DNA from: Desmodesmus armatus
Taxonomy: Eukaryota; Chlorophyta; Chlorophyceae; Sphaeropleales; Scenedesmaceae
Length of the DNA stretch: 64,000 bases
Assembly (NCBI GenBank): GCA_007449985.2
Contig: VIIQ02000033.1
Location: 62,001 to 126,000 of the forward strand
Direction of reading: 5' to 3'
Position 1 is the first letter of the stretch, and each line of letters starts with the position of its first letter. The notes under the pieces are model-generated. The model saw nothing but the letters and a program-made list of their open reading frames with translations. It searched no databases and was not told the origin of the DNA. This document shows positions 1-13,500 of this stretch, in pieces. The position numbers were made by a program, and so were the translations under genes.

Positions 1-1576
1 GTGCTTGTCCAGGTAGTTGCCGTCCAGCAGGTACTGAAGGACAGCCGTGGAGCGCTGCTGGCTCAGACGGTTGGGCAGCAGCACAGGGAAGCCGGAGGGG
101 TAGCCCTGCAGGAGCATGGAAATGACGCTTTGCTGCTGTTGCTGTGCAGGCAGCGTTCCAAAACAGTGTCCGTACAGGCGGATGAAGAGCTTTGCGTGCA
201 CGCAAGTCAATATCAGCAGCTGGTACTGACCTCGAGGTGTCTGTGGAAGAAGCCGTAGGGGGCGCTTGTTGTGGGTGGGACTTGTGCAGGGTCTGACGTG
301 TTGTAGAACCACAGCTCCCGCCCCTGGAGCTCCGGCTTGTACAGGGCTGTACTGCTGCGCAGAAAAGCAGGGTCCACTCCATATGGGAATACTTCGTTGT
401 CGTCTCCAGCAAACAGTGAGGAAAGGTATGCTTTGACGGCACCCGCTTCACGGGCCAAGGGCACTGCCGACTTCTGGCATGCGAAGTTGAACCTCGCCTC
501 AAAGCTGGACCCTGCACCACAATGGGACGCAGACACAAATGGAAAATATACTGTGTCAGATGCCAGTTGACTACCAGTACAGTAGGGATGAGAATAGGCC
601 GACATGCTTGAAAGGCAAACAAAAGGCATTGCCTCATACGGTAACTCGACACTTGTGTTGCGTACCTGAGCAGCTTGCAGTGCGTGCTTTCCTTGTGCTG
701 TGCAGGAACAACCCCGCCACGAGCTTGTTATGTCCAGGCGCAGCGCCAATGTAGCGTGCTTGTTCTGGCGCATTTGTCTCATCGACCATCCAGTTGCGAT
801 TCCTGTCAGCCACCGCAAGCTGATAGCCTTGCCAAAGCGTCAGCTGATCCCCAGCTGCAGATCCGTCCACCTGGCTTTGCAGCAACCGCCGTGTTGCTCC
901 TGCACCACCAGCAGCCGTTGCTGTGCCAGGGCTGCGAACAGCAAAAGCTACCTCCCAGTCGAGCGTCCTACTGCAGCTCCAGTCTTCGATAATGCCCCCA
1001 GTAGCAGCATCCAGCATGACGGTCTGTTCAACATACTTTGCCTGCAGCTGCTCCGCCAGGGCTGCAGCTTCCCGCATGCTGGTTATGGAGTCCTGTATAG
1101 AGGCTGCCAGTGTTGCAGCGGTGCTCTGTTGCTGGTCAAACTTGGTGGCAGCTGCATCTGCTGAAGCACCCAGCATGGTGACCATGTCAGCAAACTGGGC
1201 CACAAGCCCCTGCGTTCGGCAAGGAAACAGGTGTGTGCGTGATAGCATCACTGCAGCTTGCCACACATGATGGCCTGTAGGCTGGTTGTGCTGATCGATC
1301 AGCTGATATCAGACATGACGAAGTGCTGATCAGGCACGGCGGGAGTGTGCTGCACAACGCATGTGTACTGTTGCTATGGCTGAAAATTGGTTTGGAGGCC
1401 GTAGTGCTCACCTGGTACAGCTGTGTCACTTGCACATCCAGTTGTGAGTCCCGCTGCAAGGCGTCATCTGCGTATGCAGCACTCAGTTTGCTTGCCAGGG
1501 TGCCACTGGTCCCGTTGACCAGTGTGGCTTGCTGCTCAAGGGCTGTGATGCTGCTTGTGAGGGCAGACATGTAGAC
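1..1576 (-). other. Exons 63-66: coiled coil and start of a polycystin TOP-like domain (continues past base 1)
   Basis: Exons 1412-1576, 666-1209, 231-511 and 1-105. Exons 63-64 encode a heptad-like helix (ITALEQQATLVNGTSGTLAS, MREAAALAEQLQAKYVEQ). Then come ATRRLLQS and the segments HNKLVAGLFLHSTRK, FPYGVDPAFLRSSTALYKPE, WFYNTSDPAQ, FFHRHLEGYPSGFPVLLP and VLQYLLDGNYLDK. From memory, these match the extracellular tetragonal opening (TOP) domain of large green-algal PKD2-type channels, which precedes the S1-S6 channel. No transmembrane helix of the channel is inside the window. Confidence 0.55.
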
Positions 1577-4500
1577 CTGCAGCAAGCGCAACCCAGCAGG
1601 AACATGTAGGTATGCGCTGTATTCTTGACAGGCGAGCGTGTGCAACAACCAGGCTTGACTCATGTGACATGGCGCAGACGTTGTTTGGCAAAAAATGTCC
1701 ATGTAACATACTCCCCAGAAGCACATGCAGCACAACGCTCTGCCCCAACTTCACCACTGGATCCAACACCGTGTCACACAGGCAATAGCATGCATGCATG
1801 CATGCATGCATGCCTACGCTGATTTCACCACTGCGACCGTTATGGTCGCAGCAGAACAAATTACTGCTCCCTGCCCCACTTTCAAGAACGCCCAACTCAC
1901 CATCAGCAAGTCGACTGCCTGGGCTGTCAGTGGCTGAGTGGTGAGGTTGGTACGCAGCTCCTGAGACAGCGCTGCCAGCACTGCCTCCAGACTCTCATCA
2001 CCACTGCTCTGCAACAACCTTCTGCCAGGCTGGCTGGACTCCTCTGCACCACTGGTGGCACCAGCAGGTGCAGGCGCAGGATGACCAGTACATGAGCTGT
2101 CAAAACCTCCGTCAGCACAGTTAATGGAGGAAAGGATTTCATCCAAAGCCGCCAGAGAGTGCTTGAGGTTCACCAGTGCATCTGCTGCCACCTTGTGCTG
2201 TGGACTGCCAGCAACACTGGCAAGTACTCCTTGACTGGTTGCCGCCTGTGTGGTGAGTGAGACCTGGTGTACCAAGGGGTAGGTGTCACCATGTGGCTCT
2301 GTTGTTGACAGCAGCTGGCGCCTGTGTTGAGCGTTGGGGCCGACTGCGCTCTTCAAACCGCTCTCAAACGCCAGGACGTCCTTCCGGTGCACACTCCTGG
2401 GGGAGTACAGGTGGATGGTCACATTGACTTGTACGCTGAAGTCGGAAGCACTCTGCTGCACAAGTGCAGCACCCACAATGTCCACATCGCCAGGCTCCAG
2501 TTGTGTAGCCAAGCTACCAAGCTTCTGAATGGCATCAACAACGCCCGTGGCATAGCCTGGAAGGGACTTGTTCTGTAGCGCAGACACAGTATCCATCGCC
2601 TGGCTGTAGCTGGCAACAGCTGAGTAAAGCTCCAGGGGAATGGTGGCTGCAACTGCTTGGTACACAATGAGCTCCCTAGTGGCAGATGCAATGTTGCCAT
2701 CTTCGTTGACCACAGAGTAAGTAAGCAGGTAGACCCCTGGCATACAAGACCCTGAGGCTGACAGAGCATCCAGGTCGCACAGTGGGCATGCCTGCGAGGC
2801 GCATCACAATACATTCAAGTTTTGTTGTCGTGCCGCCTCACAGACAAGCACGGCTAGTGATGTGGGTGCAACACATGATTAGGGGTGCTGTATTTGGATG
2901 GCATGGCGTGAGTCATTGCTTGCAAGCTGCACGACGCCCACCTGCGCAGTGCTGCCACAGTCCCTGGTTTGAGACACCGTAACGTCTCTTGTGACGTCAT
3001 TGCGCTTCCCAGAGGATGCCTGGACATCCCAAGCCACGACAGCGCAGCCAGCTGTAGCGTTGGCTGAGCTGCACGGACCAGGATTGAAGGTGGCTGGCGT
3101 GCCGTATGGAATGAAGATGGGCCCGTCATCAGGCAGCATCGTCAACACAGGCCTGTACTTGCCGGGAGGCAGCATCTTCGTAGTCTGCTTACATGGTGAG
3201 CCTGTCACAAGAACGCCATACAAAGTGCGAAGTGCGCAGTCAAGTCAAGGACTGTGGAAGATCTCAACATAGAGCTCTGATTCAATCGCAGGTTTGCAGG
3301 CTGCAAATTGGTAGGGCCGTGCCCTACCGTAGGGCTGAGCTTAGCTCCACTGCTTGCCTTCGAGATACAAGCGCATAAGTCGTCAAGCGCCAAGCACAGG
3401 AGCGAGAGCGGGCGTGCAGGTTTCTATAGGAAACCGGCATAAGCGCAACGTGATGCAGTGGTGGTTGACAGAGCCTGCCGCATGGTATCTGAACCTGTTT
3501 GCACATGACAGCCCTGCAGTTTGGGCGGTTCTGGGGGCAGCTTGGTTGTTACGCACCTGAACACAAACTTCGCTCCGCATGGCTGTCATAGCACAAGTAC
3601 GGCGCACTTCTGTCAGGGCAGGGTGCGTCAATCAGCACAATGCGGTTGACAGTAGCATTCAGCACAGGGCTGCCACTGCCCCACACCCAGAAGTCAATCT
3701 GCAGGCAACAGGAGGGAAAAACACACCCGTGAGGTATGTTTGCAACAATAGGGGCAACCTGCCAGGCGGGCGGTCCATCTGCTCAAAAGGTGTACTCAGA
3801 GTGTGGCAAGACCGTCGGACGCTGGTGTGTCTGCTGGCTTCCATGACTGAAGTGGAAACAGCTGCTGCGCCCCAATTCGGCAGCTGACGACCTTACTACG
3901 GACTGCTGGGATGCAGCTACGTGCATGGCCACGTCATCTCTGGTACATTCTGACCGTGACAACCATCTATTGATCGCACCTTAAACTGCGTTCCTTCCGG
4001 CGCAGAAGTGTCAATGCCGCAGCCTTTGAGCCCTTTGTTGCTCAAGTAGTGCCTCTGCAGCTCTGACGGTGAGCACCCACTGCTGATGCACCTGGTTGGT
4101 GGACACACCACCACCTTGCTTGTAAGGTTGACTGCAGTGCTGCCATTGCTGCCAGGTGGTGCAATCAGGCCATCTGGGTCTATGGCTGTGACACCAGGTT
4201 CGCATGGGCTGTCTGTTGTGGGTGGCACGCCCTCAGCACACACTTTGTACTCTTGGCCGCTGCGCACACGCACCACAGGGCTTGAGCCCAGGATATCGTT
4301 GAGGATGATTTCAGGGGGCTGGTTGGGTGCAGAAGCTGCTGCATCTGTGCCAACAGCTGAAGCTGCTGCAGTAGTTGGTGTTGCTTCCCCGGTGTTGCTG
4401 GTGGGGGTGGTTGCAGCAGCAAGGCAGGTGCCACCTCGACTGCACGTCACCTGCAGCAACACGATACAGTATCATTCGGATCACATGGGGCTGCAGACAA

Positions 4501-7500
4501 CCGCAACCGCACCGCTTGACAACCTGTTGCAGCCGTGATCTGCATCCGACCTTAGGGTCAAACAACGAAGAACTAGTTGCATGAATAAGTTCATGTCAGG
4601 GAGGGCAGCATGGTCTTATGATGCATATGCAAACTTTGGCACTTGCCTTGTCAGAGCACAGCTTCTCCCCTTCAGGACACGCTGCCTTGATGGTCAACCT
4701 CCTGTTCACACTGGCGCTCAAGCCACTGCTGCTGGTGACAGAGAAGGTGATGTTGTACTCCCCTGGCTCATCAGGCTTGATGCCACAAGCAAGCAGCACA
4801 GGCACCAGCCGTTGACCTCGGCTGGAAGCTTGCCACCTGCAGAAGCAGTACAACCGATGGTTCTGGCACATCCCGCTGAGTCAACGCAATTGCAGTAGAC
4901 AACTCCCATCCCTCACCCTGCTGCTGGGCAACAGCTGCACGTTCATGCTTTGTGTTGCAGACCTTCAGGTGCCGACAATGAATGGCATCTCGCACCCAAG
5001 CAATCAAGCTGCAGTGGCATGCTTGGTGAGCACCGTGCATGAGCTTTCTGCAAGGGTGCAAGACCTCACCTGTTGCCGCAGATCAGCACCTGTCGATCAA
5101 GGTTGCCGTCTTTTGCATCCTCTGCGACTGCACCCCTCTCACAGACGTCAGTGATGGAGGCACTGTCAGCACACCTGTCGTACACATCCCCTGCAGTGAT
5201 GCGCACTGCTCCCGGCACTGCCAGGGCGATGGTGGGGGGCGACGGAGGCAATGCAGCAGCCAATGCACTGCTGCTGGCGTTCGTAGTGCGGCTTGACGAG
5301 GTGCTAGTTGCTGTGGCGCTAGATGTTGCCGCCTGTGTGGACGATACAGTCAGGAGAGCAGAAGCTCCGCACAGCCCCAGGGTGGTACAAGTCGGGTTTC
5401 CAGTCTCAGGGTCCAAACAGTAGCGCTCAGGCGAGGGACAGACAATCCTGACCAGCCGGCGTGCTACAGGCGCAGCGTTCTTGGACTTGTCCTCCACATA
5501 GTACTCCACTACATGGCTGAAGTCCCTCCCAGGGGCTGTGGGGATGCTGGTGTCAACTGCGCCAGCACCAAATGCCTGTATGCTGCTGGTGAGATCTCCA
5601 TCCACGGCATCAACAGCAGTAGCACCCGGGTCCTGCCATACAGACCTCCATGTGACATTCACCATCATGACTGCAGCGCCGGTAGCTGTGAGTGCTGCTC
5701 TCCCGCTCCCTAGCATGACCAGCTTGGGTGGGGTCTTGTCTGCTGGTGGAATGTAGGTACGCACAGGGATGGTGGTGGCAGTGGAGCTGGCTGCCTGGGT
5801 GCTGCTGGTGGTGGTGGCAGTTGCTGTGCCTAGCGGCCGCAGGCACAGACCTTGCACTGAACAGGCTGAGATGTCTGTGCACCACCTCTCTGGAGCAGGG
5901 CACCTGCAGTGTCAGCGTGCTGTAAAGTCATGTGAAATTTTCAAGTGGCGCCACTGCTACTATTAATACTAGCTGTAGAGGAAGCGCTTGCACACCACAC
6001 TCGTCAGTCGCAGCGGTCCTAAAATGAAAGGCTGGCAAGTGCACTGCGCTATGCTCAGCGCATAGCGTTTGCTGCAACAACAGGTGCAATATTCCCCAAT
6101 GGCGCCCTCACCTGGCTGATACGGTGACGTAGCGCCGCAGCGGCACGGCCTGGTTGCCGGCAGCATCCCTAGCTGTGTATGTGATGACAAACGTCTCATT
6201 GTCCATGCTTGGCAGCGTTGTGTTGACAGTGGCCAGCTGACTGCCACAACGCAACAGAGCTGTACTGTCGTTGGCACGAATGGTGCTCAGGTTGGTCAGT
6301 GGTCTTGCGCACAACTGCAGGCGTGGGATCGCGCTGATGCTGTTGCTGTCAATGTTGTCATATACCCGTGCACCAGGGTCCACAAAGCGCTCCAATTGCA
6401 CCACCACTGTATGCACCGCCCCAAGCAGTGTGATGACTGGTGGTGTGGTGTCTACGATCTTTGCGAGATCGACGGCAGCCACAGTTGTCGTGTTGCTGGC
6501 TGCCACCACCACTTGCAGGTCGGACGATTGAACGTTGATCATGGTGAGTGTGGGCGTGGACGATGTGCTTGTTGCAGTAGTGCCGGGGGTGGAACTTGTT
6601 ACCGCGGAGCCGTACGGCGATACGTTCACCGCAGGTTTGGCGGGCATTGATATGGTGCAGTTGGCGATCTGCAGGCGCAGAAAACGAGCAGCAGGCCATG
6701 TTTTGGACAAGTGTGTGCATATGTATGCGACACATTGAGGTTGTGCATGGTTGCGGACGACTCACCCTGGCATCGGCCGCGGTGAACGCAGGCAGCTGCG
6801 AACTTGTAAAAGCCACCGCCGGCAGGTTGTTCAACAAGAAGACGAAGTAGTCGAGTGCACTCAGGTCCTGGAAAGCGGAGGTGATGTTTGCGTAGTTGCC
6901 AGGGAACCAAACCTGCACAGAGACAGCAACGACAGCACCAGAGGCATTAGCCCACCATGCTTACAGAGGAACTTCACCAACCATCCACGAGGTGCTACAG
7001 ACCCTCACTTCGACACCGCGCTAGCTAGTAGCTCTGCCTGTATATACAGCATGCTCCATGCAGCAGCACCTCAACGCACCGTTGTGTTGATGGTCATTGA
7101 TGAGCTGCTTGTCAGGCTCGACTGCACCCACGACGGGCTGTCCAGGACTGCATTGCTTGCCACGATGGCATTGAAGTCAGATAGCAACTTGCTGCTGCCC
7201 CCACTGTATGTACTGGTGGTGATGCGCGGTAGTGTGACCAAGCACACGAGGCGAGGGTTGACCAGTGGATTGAACAATACGACGTTGGCGACACTCGCAG
7301 TGCTGCTAGTGTCGTTGGCTGTCGCCGGAGTAGCCTCTGACACAGGTGAGGGCGAAATGCTCAGGTAAAACCTTGTCATAGAGAAGCTTGTGGACACATT
7401 GGGGTGCCTGATGGTTATGATCGCCGTGTAAGTATCCAGCGTACTGGACGTGACAGAGAAGTCATAGGTGCCCTTGATGGAATTGAAAACACCTATGCAA

Positions 7501-10500
7501 CACAAAGTACAGCACAAAGCGCAACCAACGTCAGCACATGCAGCTGCAGTCACTCGCATCTAGTCAGTTTGGCCTATATTGCACACATACGGTATCCAGC
7601 TGAATTCAAAAAAAGCTGCAAGCTCACCAGTGAACGTGCGGACAGCGCTGGAGTTTGCAAGCCTAGACTCAATGACGTTCCCCATGTCAGGACCCAGCCC
7701 GGCCCCTGAGGTGTAGTTGGGCGGCAATGGAGGTACATCAAGTGTGACAAAGGCAGGAAGATCTTCAACAGCGTAGTCCGCAAAGTACAGCCAGTCTGGT
7801 GTCGGGACGGTGGTGCCACTGACAACGGCCATGCAAGCAGGCAACCCATATGCGCTGTTGTAGTCTGCAACGGCACTCCAGTTCTGAGCCCTCTCGAGGG
7901 CAAAGTCTGCTTGGTTGGCAGTAATGGTAGCAGCAGTGAGGTTGCCGCTTGCTGCTGCTGGCTGCACAGCAGCTGCTGCAGCGGCAGCCTGGGCGGCAGC
8001 ACTGGCTGCATTGCTGGCAGCATCAGCTGCAGCAGCTGTGGCATCAGATCCTACTGCCCGGCCATTTCCATCCAAAGCACCCGGGTCTGCAGCTTGTGCT
8101 GCAGCACAAGCAGCGTAGAGGCCTTGTGCAGACCTGTTGGCGGCTTGCGCATGAACAGCAGCACTGGCAGCTGCACTGGCAGCAGATGAATTTGCGGCAG
8201 CCACGTCCGCATACACGCAGTTTGGAGAACATGTTGCCTGGAGGCGTCGCCTGGCACTGGGTGGACTGGTGCTGATGCCGTCTGGTTCAGCATCTGCAGA
8301 TAGCAACCGCCGTTGGGCTGTTGTGTTGCTGGCAGTATTGAGTCCCAGGAGCTGCATCACAGCAGTCGCATTGACAGATGCCACCAGCGAGAGGACGACC
8401 TTGACCCCTGGGTTGGATGTCATACTGCAAACAGCAGCAAAAAGTCACCACAACATGTGCACTTGTGTAATTTGCGCACCGTATGGTTTCTGGGCAAAAT
8501 TACTGTCTCAACATACCAGCCTTGGCGCTTTATGCTTAGGTGTAGCAGCAAGCATGGGCTGACATGACAGCACAATGCTCAATGAGCATGCATGCGCAGC
8601 TGTTTGAAGCGCATACTCACAGTGTTCCTGCTTTGTCGACGATGGGCACGTTCAGGAAGGAGGTCTCCCCACTGTACGCCAGCAAGTTTGTAAGGTTGGT
8701 CACCAGAGCTGTCACGGCACCCCCTTGAGAAGTAAAGGTGGCTTGCCGCAGACTGGCTGCCAGGTCCAGGGCTGTGGGTGACCTTCCAGTGACAACAAGA
8801 GACTGCTGTGCTGCTACAACACCGTCGACTGCCAGCCTGACAGTGATGGTCTCCTCGCGGAGGGGAGTGAACCTGGCTGCCCACGTGTTGTCTGTCTGGC
8901 GCTGGAGCGGCTCCAAGGGGATGTTGCCGCTAATGCTACCTGCAGGGCAGCCACATGTGTGCGGGCTGTCTGCATGGCATCCTGCTTCACATGACATGTG
9001 CAACTGCATAGTGGCTTTGCAGTGCTGTATTTTGTGCATCCGTTTGCCAAACCCTGCCCTACACAGGTCACCTTTTCGGCACTGTGCAAGCATGAACTGC
9101 CAACCTCCTTCAGGTCAGGGTGATGTGCCAGCTGCTGTAAGGTGAGATAAGTGGTTGCTTGATTGCCATGCAACTGCGTAGGCGCACCTGTTGCGGTCAC
9201 CACTGCATTGTCAGCCACCATGACGGGCCATCTAGCGGTGGACAGCAGGCGCGCAAGGGCATACTGCCAGCCGCCAACAGCTGCAGGGGCCCCTGGCATA
9301 ATCTTGAGAGTGGACTGTGCCGCAGCCGCAAACAGCTGCGAGGCCGTGAAAGTGACAGCTCGTGACCCCTGCAGGTGCGGCACAGTAGCAACCAGTCACA
9401 TACAATTGAATTTCATGTCGAGGTCGAGGGTCCGGCATGCACAATGTCGGGCTGCACTCCATGTCTCTGGCTGACTCCCTGTCACAGCACACGGCCACTG
9501 CTGACCTAGCAAACGCCAACTATGCATGCATGCATGCCGTTGCGCAGCAATGTGGTGATGGGTTCACAGTGGCTGCCAACCGTGGGCACAGTCAAGGCGT
9601 GAAACCCACCAAGGTTGCGTTGGTAGTGGTGTTGCTGAGCAAGTACACCACACCAGAGACATTGCCCACAGCAGCCAGCTTGAATGGCACCAGATACGAC
9701 CCATTGGAAGAAGACCAATACCCACTGTACACCACCTGCTGAATAGTTGTAGTGGTGGTTGCGTTGGTGGTGTTAGTGGCTGGGGTTGTGGTTGTGACTG
9801 GAACCTCCACAACCAGCTGCGCCCCTAGCTTAGGGTCTGCATAGGTGATCCCAGCCCTCCCATTCAAGTACACCGGCACATGCAGCAGGTGCCAGACATG
9901 TGCTGCAAGTGACAAGGGGGATGCTGCAGTCCAAGCTGTTCTGGCCACCTCGCCGCCCCTGCGGACCGATGCAGCCGCCAACGACCTGCTGGTGTTGACT
10001 GCTGAAGGCAGGACTGAGGTGATGTTGACCAACAGGCTTTGACCAACAAGAGCACCGTCCAGTGTTACGGTGACATTCAGTCGCTCAATGGCCTTCACCG
10101 CGTGGGTGTAAGTGTACATGCCCGGGTTGACAAGACTGAGGCTGCCAGGAGAGATGGTTGTGTTGCCTGTTACACGCCCTGCAAAGCAATGATGACAAAG
10201 ATGGTGAGCCAATCGTGCGCAGCTGTACCAAGAAAGTTCTCTGTGAATTCAATTGTCAATGTCATGACATGACTCAGTTTGGGCTTGGCAATGTGTGCAG
10301 GCGTGCTGCCAGCAACCAAAGGTGTCACTGCATCTAAATGGCGCACTGGAAGCTGGACCGCACTTGCGCTGGGGCCAGCAGCAACAACCAAACTAGATGA
10401 CAGATGACTCAGCTGTCATCTAGTTTCACTCAGCTGAGCTGGGTCAAGACGTTTGTTGCTAGCGTGCTTACCCCAAATGGTGACCTCCACTCCTGTAGCA

Positions 10501-13500
10501 GAAGGCAGCGGGGCGCCAAGTCGGTCCCGGAGATACAGTGACAAGACCGCAGTAGCGCCTGCAGCAGGGCTTGGCATGTCCACAGCGAAGCCGGACGCAT
10601 CAGCAGCAGTGGCCGCTGGGAAGACTTGCACCGTCATGGGGTTGTTGACGGCAACCACAGCCCCAGTACTGCTAGTCACAGTGAAGGTATGGGCCCCAAC
10701 CTGCAGCACCAGAGCACAACCTCAACTGAACTGTCAGTCATGCTGCATGCAACTGAACTGTCAGTCATGCTGCATATTAAGCATGCTGCGTGAAAGACTG
10801 AGCATCCGATGCTCAGTGATGTCACAAGGCAGCACAGACTTGTTTGCCAGACTGGCAGCAGCGCTACTAGGGTGCCGTCTGCACCAGCACGAAGTACAGC
10901 ACCATGTGTGCCAGGCGCACACCGCTCACATTTGACAGGTGAAGCCCAGGGACCACCAGCTGCCAAGCAAAGTAGGTGATGTTGTCGGCATGTGGGGAGC
11001 CTGGCCAGTACAGCATAGGTCCCAAGGGCTGTGCCGCAGTTGCATTGGGGCCCTTGACATCCAAGAGCCAGCTGTTGCTGCCCATTGCGGCTGGTGATGT
11101 TATGCTGAGAAACACTACTGTCAGTGGGCGGTTCAACGTCGACATGTAGGCGACAGCCACATCCAGGAGGTTGTCAAAGCTGCCGGGCGGCAGGCAGACC
11201 CAAGTCTTGTACCTGCAGCACAAAAATGCAGGTTTGGCTGTTGACTTTACGCGACAAACACAGCTGCAAAGCAGGAAAGCTGACGCAGGCACACAAAGCT
11301 TACAGCTCTGCTTGCGATAGCTGCCACATGCATGCATTACGGTACCAGCCACGCACGAGTGTGACGAAGAGGTGACCACCACTACCACCTACACCCCCCC
11401 CCCAAGCCTCACGCCCCCAACCCCAAACAGCACATGCTGCACTGCACTGAGCGTCAGGCACCACGTACCATTCAGCATTGCTGTTGGTGCAGCAGGCCCG
11501 TCAGCGCCAAAGCGTGTGTAGAACCAGAGTGGCACCTGTCCACACATGCGGCTGTTGTTGGCAAATGCCAACTCGCTCCACATGCTGAGATTGCGAGTGC
11601 CCCACTCCGCAGGTATGCCACCCGTCAAGTTGTTGCTGGACAACACAAGAGCTGTGGGTCCTATCAGGCCCACACTGTAAAGGTTGGTGTAGCTGGCTGG
11701 CAGTGTACCTGAAGGCAGGCACAATAAGTGTGACATGTCAATAGGGTAAACCTGTCGGCTGACCAGTGCTTTGTCAAGCACATCGACAACCCTGAACAGG
11801 TGTTGCACACCCATTGCAGGACTCAAATCAGGCCACTAGCACGATGCATGGACTGGGACAGCGACCCTGCACTTGTTGGGAAGGCCACACAGGGCTGCAC
11901 GGTACAGAAGTGATAGTCTTGGGGTGGCTTAGTGTGAACAGCATCGCCCAGGTGTACCAAGCGTACCAGTGATGTTGTTGCTTGAGGCATTCAGAAGCTT
12001 CAGGGGCATGGTCTGGCCGTCTGCACCAAGACTGCCCCAAGACATAGGCAGTAGACCAGACAGCCTGTTGCGTGACAGGTCAATAGTGGTTGGGACACGG
12101 ATGCTTGACCAGCTGTCAGGAAGAGCGCCAGTGAGCAGGTTGCCAGAGAGGTTCAGGTACCTCAGCAGGCTGTCGGCCGTCCAGTTGAGTTGAATAAGGT
12201 TACCCTGCAGGCTGTTGTTGGCCAAGGATAACTCTATCAACCTGCGGTGGAAACAAGCCATCACATGCATGCAAACGTCAAGCGGGACCAGGCGCATTTC
12301 GAGTGCATTTTGCAGGGAGCAAGCTGCTCTGGAGGGCTTTCACAAGCAGCACAAGCAGGGCAACGCATATGTGTAGTATGCTAGGAAACATTCAAGCACA
12401 GCGCTTGAGCCCTGGTGATACTCCAGCACTGCATGCTGCCAGTACTCCTGGAAATGCAAGGTGCATGCAGATGTACGTCGTGCAACAATAATGTATTCTT
12501 ACTTTTACTGTTACTTTTACATGGTTCAGGCTGAGCCTCACTGAACAGTAACAGTAACAGTATTCTTACCTGCTGGTAAGCGGGGGCAGGGTGCCGGTCA
12601 GGTTGAACCCTTCCAGTGCCAAGCTCTGCAGCCCCCCTGATACCCGGGAGGCATTTAGCAATGCGGCCATATCAGCTGTGCTGACAGCAAGCCCTGGAAC
12701 ACCCTTCAACTGCAGCACTGTCAGGTTCGTGAACCCTGTCACCCATGAGCTGGGCAGAGCCCGCTCAAGCCCCTGACATCTTCAAACACGAGCTTGGTCA
12801 ACCGCGGCAAGCCACCCCAGCTTGGCGGAAGCACAAGGCCAGCACCACAACAGAAGGTGATATTCCTCAATTTGAGCTCCCTCAGACTGAAGAGAGACGA
12901 CCAGGTGGAGGGTAGGCTGCCGGTTATGACCCAGTTACTGAGAGACAGTCGCTCCAGGGATGCTAAGCCTGACCAGCTGGTGGGCAAGCTGACATTGGTG
13001 GTTGCCTGGCGTGCGGTAGCACTGAAAGACAGTGACAGGGACCACAGGCGGGTCATGTTGCCCCACTCTGACGGCAGGAGACCTCCCGAGACGGTAATGT
13101 TGTCAAAGTCTGCATTGGCATTGAAACCAGTGTCAAGTGAGGGCGGTGATATTCATGTGCCCCTGCGCATGCCAGCCGTGACTATCCATCCACCGATGCA
13201 TCACTCACAGCTGTGATACAGTTCTCTACCTCATGAGACATGCACACGTTCCCGCAGCCCAGCACGGACGTCCGTATATCAGGTTCCTCATATCACGTCT
13301 CAATCAACAAGAGGATAAAACATCAGATAGACATGTAGCGTGGCCAACAGCGATGACAGCATGCACTCACCAAGCTCACGCAGCCAAGCCAGCTGGTTGA
13401 TCTGTGGTGGCAGCTGGCTGACCACCAGCCCTGCAAACACGATGCCTGCAACCCTTCCATTCTCACAAGTGATGCCAAAGGCATTGCAATAGTGTCTGGC

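Larger units (their letters stand above)
8621..11212 (-). other. Exons 48-52: Ig/filamin-like repeats
   Basis: Exons 10885-11212, 10472-10700, 9610-10178, 9188-9368 and 8621-8939, all phase-consistent. After the LRRs the sequence turns beta-rich, with patterns seen in filamin-type and invasin-type Ig folds: LYLRDRLGAPLPSATGVEVT, LNVTVTLDGALVGQSLLV, AARFTPLREETITVRLAVDG. Thr/Asn-rich linkers with many N-x-T/S sequons (for example TTTTTIQQVVYSG) suggest heavy N-glycosylation. I could not assign an exact family; an HHpred-type profile search would decide between filamin, PKD and other Ig superfamily folds. These repeats take the place that PKD repeats hold in animal polycystin-1. Confidence 0.45.

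Noticed and set aside
7915..8275. Plus-strand Ala-, Gln- and Ser-rich ORFs
   Set aside because: Antisense shadows of the GC-biased Ala-rich exon 53.
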